Shown: positions 33,172-41,343 of the stretch, in pieces | Position numbering within the stretch: the stretch's first letter is position 1 | How the letters are laid out: every line of letters begins with the position of its first letter | DNA from: Alphaproteobacteria bacterium | GTDB taxonomy: Bacteria; Pseudomonadota; Alphaproteobacteria; Micropepsales; Micropepsaceae | Assembly (NCBI GenBank): GCA_015654635.1 | Contig: JAATGP010000068.1 | Location: forward strand, 1 to 51,308 | Length of the DNA: 51,308 nt | Direction: 5' to 3' | Program-made: the position numbers and the translations under genes | Notes under the pieces: generated by a model | Told to the model about the DNA's origin: nothing | Databases searched by the model: none | What the model saw: the letters and a program-made list of their open reading frames with translations, nothing else

Positions 33172-36100
33172 TGATCGCGCGTATCATCCGCTGGTCGGCG
33201 GGGCATTGGGGCTTCGTCCTGATCACCACCGCCGTGGTCGTGCTGGCCGGTATTCTGGCCGTCAGCCGCATTCCGCTCGACGCCGTGCCCGATCTTTCGG
33301 ACACCCAAGTCATCGTCTACACCGAATATTCCGGCCAGGCGCCGCAGGTGGTCGAGGATCAAGTTACCTTTCCTTTGACCAGTGCCCTGCTCAGCGTGCC
33401 CAAAGCCAAGACGGTGCGCGGCGTTTCTTTTTTCGGCGTCTCTTTCATCTATGTGATCTTCGATGAAGGCACCGACATTTATTGGGCGCGTTCGCGGGTG
33501 CTGGAATATCTGAACGCCGCCACCGGCAAGCTGCCGCAAGGCGTGACGCCCACGCTCGGACCCGATGCCACCGGTATCGGTTGGGTCTATGAATATGCCC
33601 TGACCGGCGCCAAACAGGACCTGGCCCAACTGCGCTCCCTGCAGGATTGGCATCTGCGTTATGCCTTGGCCAAAACCGAAGGGGTTTCGGAAGTCGCCAG
33701 TGTCGGCGGTTTCGTCAAGCAATATGCGGTGGTGGCAGACCCCAGCCGGATGCGCGCCTATGGCATCACCCTGGCGCAGATTCGCGATGCGGTGGCGGGA
33801 GCCAATCGCGATGTCGGCGGGCGCACCATCGAGCTTTCCGAAACCGAATTCATGATCCGCGGCCGCGGCTATCTGAAATCGCCGCAAGATCTGGATGCCG
33901 TGGTGCTGAAAGCCAGGGACGGCACGCCGGTGCAGCTGAGCGCCGTGGCCCATATGGAAACCGTGCCCGATGAGCGGCGGGGTATTGCCGAACTCAACGG
34001 CGAAGGCGAAGTCGCCTCCGGCATTGTGGTGCAGCGTTATGGCGCCAACGCCCTCAATGTCATTCACGCGGTCAAAGCCCGTATGGCGGAGATCGCCACC
34101 AGCCTGCCCGCCGGTGTGAAGCTGATTTCGGTGTATGACCGCTCGGAACTGATCGAGCGCGCCATCGCCACGCTGAAAAGCACGCTGTTCGAAGAAAGCA
34201 TCATCGTGGCGCTGGTGTGTTTTATTTTCTTGATGCATGCCAGGAGCGCCCTGGTCGCCATCATTACCTTGCCCGTCGGCATCTTGATGGCTTTCATCGC
34301 CATGCAGGCGCTGGGCATCGGCTCCAACATCATGAGTCTCGGCGGTATTGCCATCGCCATCGGCGCCATGGTGGATGCCGCAATTGTGATGATCGAGAAT
34401 GCCCATAAGCATTTGGAGCGCGCCGCGCCCGATGAGCCACGGGTGGCTGTGCTGATCGCGGCGGCGGTGGAAGTGGGACCGGCGTTGTTTTTCAGCCTGC
34501 TGGTCATCACCGTCTCGTTCATTCCGATCTTCGCGCTGCAGGAACAGGAAGGCCGCCTTTTTCATCCCCTTGCCTTCACCAAAAGCTTTGCCATGGCGGC
34601 GGCGGCGATGCTGTCGGTAACGCTGGTGCCAGCCTTGATGGCTTTGTTCGTGCGCGGCAAGATCGCGCCGGAGGCCAAGAACCCGGTCAACCGGGCGCTG
34701 ATCTGGATCTACCGGCCCGCTATCGCCGCGGTGCTCAGGCGGCCCTGGGCGACGCTGGGGGCGGCGCTTGCGGTGCTGCTGATCAGCCTTTTCCCCGCCT
34801 CGCAGCTGGGCAGTGAGTTCATGCCGGCGCTGAACGAAGGCACGCTGCTCTATATGCCGACGACGTTGCCGGGGCTTTCCGTCACCAAAGCGGCGCAGAT
34901 TCTGCAAACCCAGGACCGCATCATCAAATCCTTCCCCGAAGTGCAGACCGTGTGGGGTAAGGCGGGCCGGGCGGAAACGGCGACCGATCCGGCGCCCATG
35001 GAAATGTTTGAAACGGTGATTACGCTCAAGCCGCAAGAGCAATGGCCCGCCGGAATGACGACGGAGACGCTGATCGCGGACCTCGACAAGGCGCTGCAAT
35101 TTCCCGGCATCTCCAATGCCTGGACGATGCCGATCAAAGCGCGCACCGATATGCTGTCGACCGGCATCCGCACGCCCGTGGGCGTCAAAGTCTATGGCAA
35201 GGATTTGAACGAAATCGAGCGGCTGTCGCGCCAGATTGAAGCGGTGATCCACACCGTGCCCGGCACCACCTCGGCCTATGCCGAACGGGTCAATGGCGGC
35301 TATTACCTCGACATCACACCGGATCGCGATGCCATCGCCCGTTATGGGCTTTCCATCGATGATGTGCTGAGCACGGTGTCGAGCGCGATCGGGGCGGAGA
35401 CCATTACAACGACGGTGGAAGGGCGCGAGCGCTATGGCGTGGTGGTGCGGTATCCGCGCGATGTGCGCAGCGATCCCGAAGCCTTGGCCGCCAATACGCT
35501 GGTGTCGCTGCCGGATGGCGGCGCCATCCCCCTGGGCGAAGTGGCGAAGGTAACGCGCGCCCGCGGCCCGACCATGATCCGCACCGAGGATGGGCAGCTG
35601 GCCAATTATGTCTATGTCGATTTTCACAATCGCGATCTGGGCGGTTATGTCGAAGAAGCGCAGCGCGCGGTGGCCCAGCGTGTGTCCTTTCCGCCGGGCT
35701 ATTATGTGCGCTGGAGCGGCCAGTTCGAATATCTGGAGCGCGCCAATGAGCGCTTGCGCATCGTGGTGCCGGCAACACTGCTGGTGATCCTGTTCCTGCT
35801 CTGGCTCAATTTCCGCAAAATCACCGATACGCTGATCGTGATGCTCTCCTTGCCCTTCGCTTTGGCAGGCGGCTTCTGGCTGATGTGGCTGATGGGCTTC
35901 AACATGTCGGTCGCCGCGGCGGTCGGCTTTATCGCGCTGGCCGGTGTGGCGGCGGAAACCGGCGTCGTCATGCTGATCTATCTCAACCATGCCTGGGAAG
36001 TCGAAAAGGCGCGTGCCGCGGCGCAAGGCGGCGTGCCGACGGCGGCGGACTTGGTTAAGGCGGTGATGAGCGGCGCGGTGGACCGCGTGCGCCCCAAAAT

Positions 36101-36281
36101 GATGACGGTGGCTGCGATCATGGCCGGACTGATCCCCATTCTGTGGGCCACGGGCACGGGCTCGGAAATCATGCAGCGCATCGCTGTGCCCATGATCGGC
36201 GGCATGGTTTCCTCCACACTGCTGACCTTGGTGGTGATTCCGGCGCTGTTCTTCCTCGTCCACCGCAAGCGCGCCGGATGA
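33171..36281 (+). CDS. CusA/CzcA-family heavy-metal efflux RND pump
   Basis: A 1036-aa inner-membrane proton-driven pump. Typical HME-RND features are visible: PLDAVPDLSDTQVIVYTEY near the start, GVSFFGVSFIYVIFDEGTD, a membrane helix GGIAIAIGAMVDAAIVMIEN carrying the proton-relay Asp, and MPALNEGTLLYMPTTLPGLS in the second periplasmic half. Paired with a CusB-like adaptor having a CusB-type metal-binding motif, Cu(I)/Ag(I) is the likeliest substrate. Length and layout are normal. A frame of over 1200 codons on the opposite strand is only a composition shadow. Confidence 0.95.
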   Translation: MIARIIRWSAGHWGFVLITTAVVVLAGILAVSRIPLDAVPDLSDTQVIVYTEYSGQAPQVVEDQVTFPLTSALLSVPKAKTVRGVSFFGVSFIYVIFDEGTDIYWARSRVLEYLNAATGKLPQGVTPTLGPDATGIGWVYEYALTGAKQDLAQLRSLQDWHLRYALAKTEGVSEVASVGGFVKQYAVVADPSRMRAYGITLAQIRDAVAGANRDVGGRTIELSETEFMIRGRGYLKSPQDLDAVVLKARDGTPVQLSAVAHMETVPDERRGIAELNGEGEVASGIVVQRYGANALNVIHAVKARMAEIATSLPAGVKLISVYDRSELIERAIATLKSTLFEESIIVALVCFIFLMHARSALVAIITLPVGILMAFIAMQALGIGSNIMSLGGIAIAIGAMVDAAIVMIENAHKHLERAAPDEPRVAVLIAAAVEVGPALFFSLLVITVSFIPIFALQEQEGRLFHPLAFTKSFAMAAAAMLSVTLVPALMALFVRGKIAPEAKNPVNRALIWIYRPAIAAVLRRPWATLGAALAVLLISLFPASQLGSEFMPALNEGTLLYMPTTLPGLSVTKAAQILQTQDRIIKSFPEVQTVWGKAGRAETATDPAPMEMFETVITLKPQEQWPAGMTTETLIADLDKALQFPGISNAWTMPIKARTDMLSTGIRTPVGVKVYGKDLNEIERLSRQIEAVIHTVPGTTSAYAERVNGGYYLDITPDRDAIARYGLSIDDVLSTVSSAIGAETITTTVEGRERYGVVVRYPRDVRSDPEALAANTLVSLPDGGAIPLGEVAKVTRARGPTMIRTEDGQLANYVYVDFHNRDLGGYVEEAQRAVAQRVSFPPGYYVRWSGQFEYLERANERLRIVVPATLLVILFLLWLNFRKITDTLIVMLSLPFALAGGFWLMWLMGFNMSVAAAVGFIALAGVAAETGVVMLIYLNHAWEVEKARAAAQGGVPTAADLVKAVMSGAVDRVRPKMMTVAAIMAGLIPILWATGTGSEIMQRIAVPMIGGMVSSTLLTLVVIPALFFLVHRKRAG

Positions 36282-36447
36282 CCACGGGAGCCACAAACGC
36301 TGTGCGCCAGGCCCATCCGGCGGATGGTGCTGCCGGAACACGGCAGCACATACGAAATACAATTTGCCCAAGTCCGGTCCATTACGGGTGTCATGCGCGC
36401 AAACGCCTGTGCAATTGCGTCTCTTCGCACGCACCCCGTAGGGTTTG

Positions 36448-36474
36448 GCCTCCACATAAGGAGGCACAATGCCA
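36448..36474 (+). promoter_or_regulatory. Ribosome binding site of the precursor peptide held in a hairpin
   Basis: GCCTCC (36448-36453) and GGAGGC (36460-36465) form a perfect 6-bp GC-rich stem with the loop ACATAA. The 3' arm contains the Shine-Dalgarno sequence AAGGAGG (36458-36464), which lies nine bases before the ATG at 36474. If this stem forms, ribosomes cannot bind, so precursor translation may depend on opening it. Confidence 0.6.
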
Positions 36475-36650
36475 TGTTGCTGGAAAAGACCAAGGCATCG
36501 GATATCGAGCGCGACAAGCTGATCCAAGAGATCGAAGACCTGATCAAGCATAAGCAGCTCGACGTGAACCTGACCGTTGGGCGGCCGGTCACGGGCGCTC
36601 TGAGGGGCTGCTCGCAGTGTACGATTTGCCCCTGCATGATTTGTAACTGA
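36474..36650 (+). CDS. Predicted RiPP precursor peptide with Cys-rich C-terminus
   Basis: A 58-aa peptide. Residues 1-45 look like a leader: charged, helical and rich in Glu, Lys and Asp (EKTKASDIERDKLIQEIEDL then IKHKQLDVNLTVG). The C-terminus is a core, RG-CSQCTICPCMICN, with cysteines at 46, 49, 52, 54 and 57. A strong AAGGAGG stands nine bases before the chosen ATG at 36474. The ATG at 36469 is out of frame with the core. It is followed in the same direction by two radical SAM/SPASM enzymes and a metalloprotein. It is not a ferredoxin: there is no fold around the cysteines. The nearest known ideas are radical SAM thioether peptides (ranthipeptide/SCIFF-like), but this core spacing is not one I recognise. 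Confidence 0.8.
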   Translation: MLLEKTKASDIERDKLIQEIEDLIKHKQLDVNLTVGRPVTGALRGCSQCTICPCMICN

Positions 36651-36661
36651 CAACAACTGAC

Positions 36662-36674
36662 GGGCCGGCGGCCC
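36662..36674 (+). terminator. Short GC hairpin after the precursor gene, possible attenuator
   Basis: GGGCC and GGCCC pair around GGC, 12 bp after the precursor stop codon, without a T-run. In RiPP operons a leaky stop between precursor and enzymes often keeps the peptide in excess, and this could serve that role. The stem is short, so confidence is low. Confidence 0.3.
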
Positions 36675-36799
36675 TTCGCCAAGCGCCTCTCGCGCGTCGG
36701 CAAGTGATTATGGCCGCCAGTTCGTTTTGATAAATCCTCCGGGCGTGGCCTCACATGGAATACGCCTTGCCGAACCCCGAACGATGATCGGAAGACACC

Positions 36800-38299
36800 A
36801 TGCAGACGCTGAATTTGCCGGAAGGCCACTATCCGGCCGTTAAACGCGAGTTCATTTTCAAGGTCGACGGGTCCCGGCCGGTCCTCTATTCCCTCGACTA
36901 CATCAACACCCAGTTATACTACCTCACACCGGTCGAGGGCTTTGCTCTGTCCTTGCTCAATGGGCAGCGTTCGCTATCGGAACTCAGCGCATTGTTCACG
37001 CGATTGCTGCCGGGTTACGATCAGACAATGGCCGAGATTCTGGATAGCATCGACACCCTTGTGCGCAACGCTCCATCGCAAACGGGAATCGGCAAGGACG
37101 GATTGTTTGACCTGTCCGATCATCCGCAAGCCGACGCACAGGGCTTCGATCCGCGCGATTTCATCATTGCACCGCAGGATTTCGCCGCCCGCAAGTCTAA
37201 CCCGAAAACCTCGCTGCGGCTCGACACGCCGATCAATGTCTACACGGTTTTTACCCATCGCTGCACGACCGATTGCGCCTATTGCTACGCCGATCGCTGC
37301 AAAATGACCGAGATGCCGCTCGCCCGCTGGCGCGAGATCATCGCCGAAATGAAAGGCATGGGCATTTGGCTGGCCGCTCCGGACAATGGCGATACCTTCG
37401 CCCGCCGCGACGGGGTGGAGCTGATCGAGTGCTTGTGCGAAAACGAACTGCACTTCCTTCTGTCGACCAAGGCCTATCTCAGCAAGGACACCATCCGGCG
37501 CCTGATTGATGCCGGCTTTACCAAAAAAGTGCGCGGCGTGATCCAGCGGCGTGTCCAGCTAAGCATCGACGCGGTTGATGACGACGTCTCGCGGCGCATC
37601 TTGAATATCAAACACTCAAACGTCGCGCGCAATCTCGAAACGGTTGAGAACTTTCTCTCCTTCGGAATCATGCCGAAGGTCAAAGCGGTCGTCACGGGTC
37701 TCAACTACGACCAACCCGAAAAGATCGTGGAGCGGTTTTACGAAAGAGGGGCGCGCGTTTTTCACTTCGTGCGCTATGCCCGCAGCTTCCACCGCCATAC
37801 CGAATCGCTGTTTCTCGACGCAGCGGCTCTCTCCTCGTTGCGCGGCCAGTTGGACAGAATACGCAACCGCTATGACGACATCACGGTGGTTGAAAATATC
37901 TCGGACGCGGCGCCTGCGCAGAAACGGCTCGATCCGGAAACTGCCAGGGCGATGTGGCTCGGCCGCATCGGTTGCGGGGGCGGCTGGTCGTCGCTCGGCA
38001 TTGCGCCCAACGGCAAAGCGTTTTTGTGCGAACAGATGAAGATGCGGGAGCCCTTCTTCGTCGGCGATGCAAGCCAGCAATCGATCGAAGAGATTTGGCA
38101 CAGTGCGAAGCTCGAGGCCTTTATCCATCCCGAGCGGGAAGCCTTTGCCGAAACGCCATGCGAAACCTGTGCGGAGTTTGAAACCTGTATCTGGGAGAAA
38201 GGCCGCTGCTATCGCGATGCCTATTTCTCCTATGGCAATGCGTTCCATCCACCGCCGCTATGCCCCAACAATCACCGTCCTGGATTGCGCTTAAGCTGA
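36800..38299 (+). CDS. Radical SAM/SPASM peptide maturase with N-terminal PqqD-like recognition domain
   Basis: A 499-aa enzyme. Residues of about 25-90 resemble a PqqD-like RiPP recognition element (YLTPVEGFALSLLNGQRSLSEL region), expected to bind the leader. The radical SAM cluster motif is C155-x3-C159-x2-C162 (CTTDCAYC). A C-terminal SPASM domain has seven Cys: C392, C410 (in PNGKAFLC, the GX4C pattern), C454, C457, C463, C470 and C488. These should hold two auxiliary Fe-S clusters. The usual GGE motif after the radical SAM Cys is replaced by PDNGDTF. It should generate the 5'-deoxyadenosyl radical and modify the precursor's core. It begins 149 bp after the precursor with GGAAG before the ATG. 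Confidence 0.88.
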   Translation: MQTLNLPEGHYPAVKREFIFKVDGSRPVLYSLDYINTQLYYLTPVEGFALSLLNGQRSLSELSALFTRLLPGYDQTMAEILDSIDTLVRNAPSQTGIGKDGLFDLSDHPQADAQGFDPRDFIIAPQDFAARKSNPKTSLRLDTPINVYTVFTHRCTTDCAYCYADRCKMTEMPLARWREIIAEMKGMGIWLAAPDNGDTFARRDGVELIECLCENELHFLLSTKAYLSKDTIRRLIDAGFTKKVRGVIQRRVQLSIDAVDDDVSRRILNIKHSNVARNLETVENFLSFGIMPKVKAVVTGLNYDQPEKIVERFYERGARVFHFVRYARSFHRHTESLFLDAAALSSLRGQLDRIRNRYDDITVVENISDAAPAQKRLDPETARAMWLGRIGCGGGWSSLGIAPNGKAFLCEQMKMREPFFVGDASQQSIEEIWHSAKLEAFIHPEREAFAETPCETCAEFETCIWEKGRCYRDAYFSYGNAFHPPPLCPNNHRPGLRLS

Positions 38300-38308
38300 G
38301 GACCGGGC

Positions 38309-39634
38309 ATGGACAGGCAAGTCAAATTGAAGCCATCTGTTTTCAATGCGCAGATACCGCATGATGGCAAGATCATCGCCTTTAACGGCGTGATCGCATC
38401 TTCGCTCGCCATGGACGCGCCACAGGCCCGTATTTTCAATGAGACTCTGGCGGAAATCGCCCGTACCGGCTGGTGCGAAGACGAAACGCTGCGGCGTTAC
38501 CTTTATGCCCTTGGCTTTGTGGTGGCTGTCGAGCACGACGAAATCGCCGTGCAACGTGCCGCCTTTAAGGCTGTTAAGGCCGATACCGCCACCTTGCGGC
38601 TCACGATCGTTCCGACCATGGCGTGCAACCTGCACTGCACCTATTGCTTTCAGCAGGATTTCGCGGCCAGCAAGACGATGCAGCCTGAGATCGAGAAAGC
38701 GATCATCGAATTTGTCCGGCGCAAAACGGAGCACAGCAAGACGCTGGTCATCCAATGGTTCGGCGGCGAACCGCTGCTGCGCCTGCATCGCATCACCGCT
38801 ATGACGCAGGCCTTTCAGAAGATTTGCACCGAAAGAGGCATGCGCTATTACGCCGAAATGCTCACCAACGGCGCGCTGCTGGACCCCACAGTGGTCGCCA
38901 GCCTGGCGAAACTCTCTGTCCGGGCGATTCAAATTCCGCTCGACGGCGACATAGAAACCTATGCCCGCCGCAAAGGCATAAGCCTCGAACGGGCCCAAGC
39001 CTTTCACGATTCCCTGCTCGACTGCATGCCATCGCTCTTGGAAGCAACCGGCAGTGTGACGATCCGAATCAATGTCGATCGCAACAATCCCGCCGCCGGC
39101 TATGACGTGGTGCGGATGTTCAAACAGCGAGGCTGTTGCGATCCGCGGCTCGATTTCCGGCTTGGTTTTTTGAATACCCGTGACGGTATTGTGGATTGCA
39201 TTCCACACGATTGTTTCTCGAGTGCCGAATTCGCCGATACGGAAGCAGCATTCCGCCGCTTCCTCGCCGAGCAAGGCTTTCGGGTCTATGGCGAGCCCGG
39301 TCCGCGCAAATATCCTTGCGCAGCACCGCTGCAGAACAATTTTACCATCAACCCCACTGGGGGGATCGGCAAATGCGTTCCAGCGATCGGCACGGACGAG
39401 TCCGTTTTCAGTCAAATCTATCCCAACGACATCGAGCGAACGCTGCGGGAAACGAGCACGACGGACGCGCCTTATGCCGATTTCGATCCTTATTCGGGAG
39501 CTTGTAGCAGCTGCGCCTTCCTGCCGGTGTGCTTGGGATCCTGTCCGCGCTTCCATGCGCCGGGGCGGAGCGTAAACTGCTCGTTGAAGGAAGGTCTGGC
39601 AGAAACACTCGCCTTCTATCATGTCCACGGTTGA
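38309..39634 (+). CDS. Second radical SAM/SPASM peptide maturase
   Basis: A 441-aa enzyme, distinct in sequence from the first. The cluster motif is C106-x3-C110-x2-C113 (CNLHCTYC), followed by WFGGEPLL (GGE motif). Its SPASM domain fits the canonical CX2CX5CX3C exactly: C337, C356, C399, C402, C408, C412 and C424. The N-terminal 90 residues (FNGVIASSLAMDAPQARIFN) resemble the start of anSME/SPASM peptide maturases but not an RRE. It starts 9 bp after the first enzyme and overlaps the next gene by 14 bp. Two maturases on one precursor suggest two different modifications or sequential steps. Confidence 0.9.
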   Translation: MDRQVKLKPSVFNAQIPHDGKIIAFNGVIASSLAMDAPQARIFNETLAEIARTGWCEDETLRRYLYALGFVVAVEHDEIAVQRAAFKAVKADTATLRLTIVPTMACNLHCTYCFQQDFAASKTMQPEIEKAIIEFVRRKTEHSKTLVIQWFGGEPLLRLHRITAMTQAFQKICTERGMRYYAEMLTNGALLDPTVVASLAKLSVRAIQIPLDGDIETYARRKGISLERAQAFHDSLLDCMPSLLEATGSVTIRINVDRNNPAAGYDVVRMFKQRGCCDPRLDFRLGFLNTRDGIVDCIPHDCFSSAEFADTEAAFRRFLAEQGFRVYGEPGPRKYPCAAPLQNNFTINPTGGIGKCVPAIGTDESVFSQIYPNDIERTLRETSTTDAPYADFDPYSGACSSCAFLPVCLGSCPRFHAPGRSVNCSLKEGLAETLAFYHVHG

Positions 39635-40622
39635 TGTGTCCCATCAGGTATGTTTGCGCTTCGATGGCGGCCAGGCCCTCGCGGCATTGGATATTCTCGA
39701 TAAAGTCGCTGAAGCCGCGCCGGTAGACGGCACAGACTGGGAGCGTCTGTTCGCCTGCAAGGCCTATATCCTGCTGAAACAGCGTGAAGCATCCGTTGGT
39801 TTGCCGTTCACCGACGCCGCCTTTATGCGGTTCCTGCTATCACCCGCGACAGTTCAGCGGCGGCAGGCGCTGCGGAATACATTGGTGGCATGGGAAGGAC
39901 TGTCGCCTGAAGCGATCGCGGCACAGGCGCTTCAATATCTGCCGGCAGTGGCGCGGCTGGAGGCAAAACTATTTGCCGTCATAAAACCCCGGTCGAACAG
40001 CTTCGTCTATGGAACGAGCGATGATGCCATGGTTTTCATCGCTATCGATCCTGCTATGCCATCGAAGCAGATCGCGGCGCTGATGGTGCATGAATTGCAT
40101 CATGTTGGTCTTTTTCCTTTTGAAAGGGACGATGACGCGCGGCAGACATTAAGAGCACCAGTGCGGCGGGCCGTCGGATTGATGCGGAATTTCCGCGAAG
40201 GTTACGCAATGCTGGCCGCCGCGGGCGGACCGGACAGGCATCCGCGCCACTTCGACGGAACGGCGGATCGTCTTGCGTGGGATCGCGCGATGACGCATTT
40301 CGAAGGCGATCTGAAAGCGATCGATCACTTTCTGCTCGACGTTATTTACGACGGGCTTAAGCCGGAACAGGCGGAACGGCGCGCGGCCGAACTCCTCGGC
40401 CGGCAGGGGCCCTGGTATACGGTCGGCTGGCGGATGGCTGCGACGGTTGAAGCGTATTTCGGCAGAGAGCTGCTGATCTATTCTATGCCTGACCCGCGCC
40501 TGTTGCTGCTCAGCTATAACGCGGCCACCGTCCAAACTGCACCCGCTGCCGCTCGTTTCCCGATCTGGTCGCCCGAACTCCTGTATGCCCTTATGCCGAA
40601 CCGAAAAGAACCGGCGCAATAG
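39621..40622 (+). CDS. HExxH metalloprotein (DUF5700/DUF2268-like), candidate leader peptidase
   Basis: A 333-aa soluble protein. The zinc-binding HExxH is HELHH (H157, E158, H161), preceded by hydrophobic IAALMV. A downstream Glu, E193 in FREGYAML, could be the third ligand, giving a gluzincin pattern like that in DUF5700/DUF2268-type putative peptidases. No signal peptide or membrane helix is seen, so it would act in the cytoplasm. It overlaps the second maturase gene by 14 bp, which makes it part of the same operon. Removal of the leader or release of the modified core is the obvious hypothesis; activity is unproven. I recall the family name from general pattern only. Confidence 0.75.
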   Translation: MSTVDVSHQVCLRFDGGQALAALDILDKVAEAAPVDGTDWERLFACKAYILLKQREASVGLPFTDAAFMRFLLSPATVQRRQALRNTLVAWEGLSPEAIAAQALQYLPAVARLEAKLFAVIKPRSNSFVYGTSDDAMVFIAIDPAMPSKQIAALMVHELHHVGLFPFERDDDARQTLRAPVRRAVGLMRNFREGYAMLAAAGGPDRHPRHFDGTADRLAWDRAMTHFEGDLKAIDHFLLDVIYDGLKPEQAERRAAELLGRQGPWYTVGWRMAATVEAYFGRELLIYSMPDPRLLLLSYNAATVQTAPAAARFPIWSPELLYALMPNRKEPAQ

Positions 40623-40630
40623 CCGCTCAA

Positions 40631-41281
40631 TCAGATCACGCCGCGCCGCTTGGCCTCCAGCACGGCCTCCAATCGATTACACGTCCCCAGCTTCTGATTG
40701 ACCTTGTGGAGGTGATTGCGCAGCGTGCCGGGCGTAATTTGCCTTTCGTGTGCAACCGCCGCCGGGTTTTTGCCCTCGGCAATATCCTTCAGGATGCTGT
40801 GTTCCTGCTCCGTCAGGGGCAAGATCGGCGCGAACCGCTCTTCAATACTGGGTGTCTGTGTGATTTGCCGCACAAGTTCAATGAGCCGTTGGCTCAACTG
40901 CGCCGCCTCCTTCTGTCGCGTAATGTCACGAACCAAGTGAACGACGAGGAGATCGCCGCCATGGTGCTCGGCCGGATAGGCGATAATGGAGACGTTGATC
41001 CAGAGCAGCGTCCCGGATGCGGTTCTCACCTCTGTATCGTAATTGGGAACGGTAGCACCGCGATGGCATTGGGAAATGACCCCGCATTGTTTGCAGGAGG
41101 GATTCGGACTCGTGCGGCAGGAAAGCAAATCGGCGCAGGGCGTGTTCAGAACCTGTGAGGGGCTGTAACCGAGCAATTGCTCGGCGCTGCGATTCCAAGC
41201 CCGTATCACGCCTTCCCTGTTCACGGCGAAGCTTGCGTCGGCCGTGCGATCAAGGATTTCCGCTAAGCGATTGGTGCTCAT
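40631..41281 (-). CDS. PAS-LuxR transcriptional regulator with Cys cluster
   Basis: A 216-aa protein. The N-terminal PAS domain (ASFAVNREGVIRAWNRSAEQ) includes an insert with five cysteines: C49, C55, C63, C66 and C72 (CADLLSCRTSPNPSCKQC then C). The PAS fold ends at VRDITRQ. A C-terminal LuxR-type helix-turn-helix follows (LTEQEHSILKDIAEGKNPAA, then NHLHKVNQKLGTCNRLEAVL). Related PAS-LuxR regulators have a few Cys at this place, but five make a redox or metal/Fe-S sensor plausible. It converges with the metallopeptidase gene (8 bp apart) and likely controls the RiPP operon. An FNR-type box lies about 63 bp upstream of its ATG. Confidence 0.85.
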   Translation of the reverse strand: MSTNRLAEILDRTADASFAVNREGVIRAWNRSAEQLLGYSPSQVLNTPCADLLSCRTSPNPSCKQCGVISQCHRGATVPNYDTEVRTASGTLLWINVSIIAYPAEHHGGDLLVVHLVRDITRQKEAAQLSQRLIELVRQITQTPSIEERFAPILPLTEQEHSILKDIAEGKNPAAVAHERQITPGTLRNHLHKVNQKLGTCNRLEAVLEAKRRGVI

Positions 41282-41343
41282 GTGCCGCAATCTCGTTCAA
41301 AGATGCGTTTTTGGGAGGCTGCATTAATAGGGCGGGTGTGTCA

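Noticed and set aside
36474..36650. Small ferredoxin or zinc-ribbon protein
   Set aside because: The cysteines are confined to the last 13 residues with no fold around them, and the first 45 residues look like a charged helical leader.
32808..36656. Open frame of about 1280 codons on the minus strand opposite the efflux genes
   Set aside because: It is antisense to well-recognised CusB and CusA-like genes, is rich in His, Arg and Gln from reverse-complement codon bias, and shows no domain.
36651..36799. A second precursor peptide between the first one and the radical SAM gene
   Set aside because: No frame with a start, ribosome binding site and Cys-rich or repeated C-terminus was found in the 149 bp.
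36800..39634. His-Xaa-Ser (HxsB/HxsC) system as an explanation for the paired radical SAM enzymes
   Set aside because: The precursor has no His-Xaa-Ser repeats and no HxsD-like or HxsA-like protein is adjacent.
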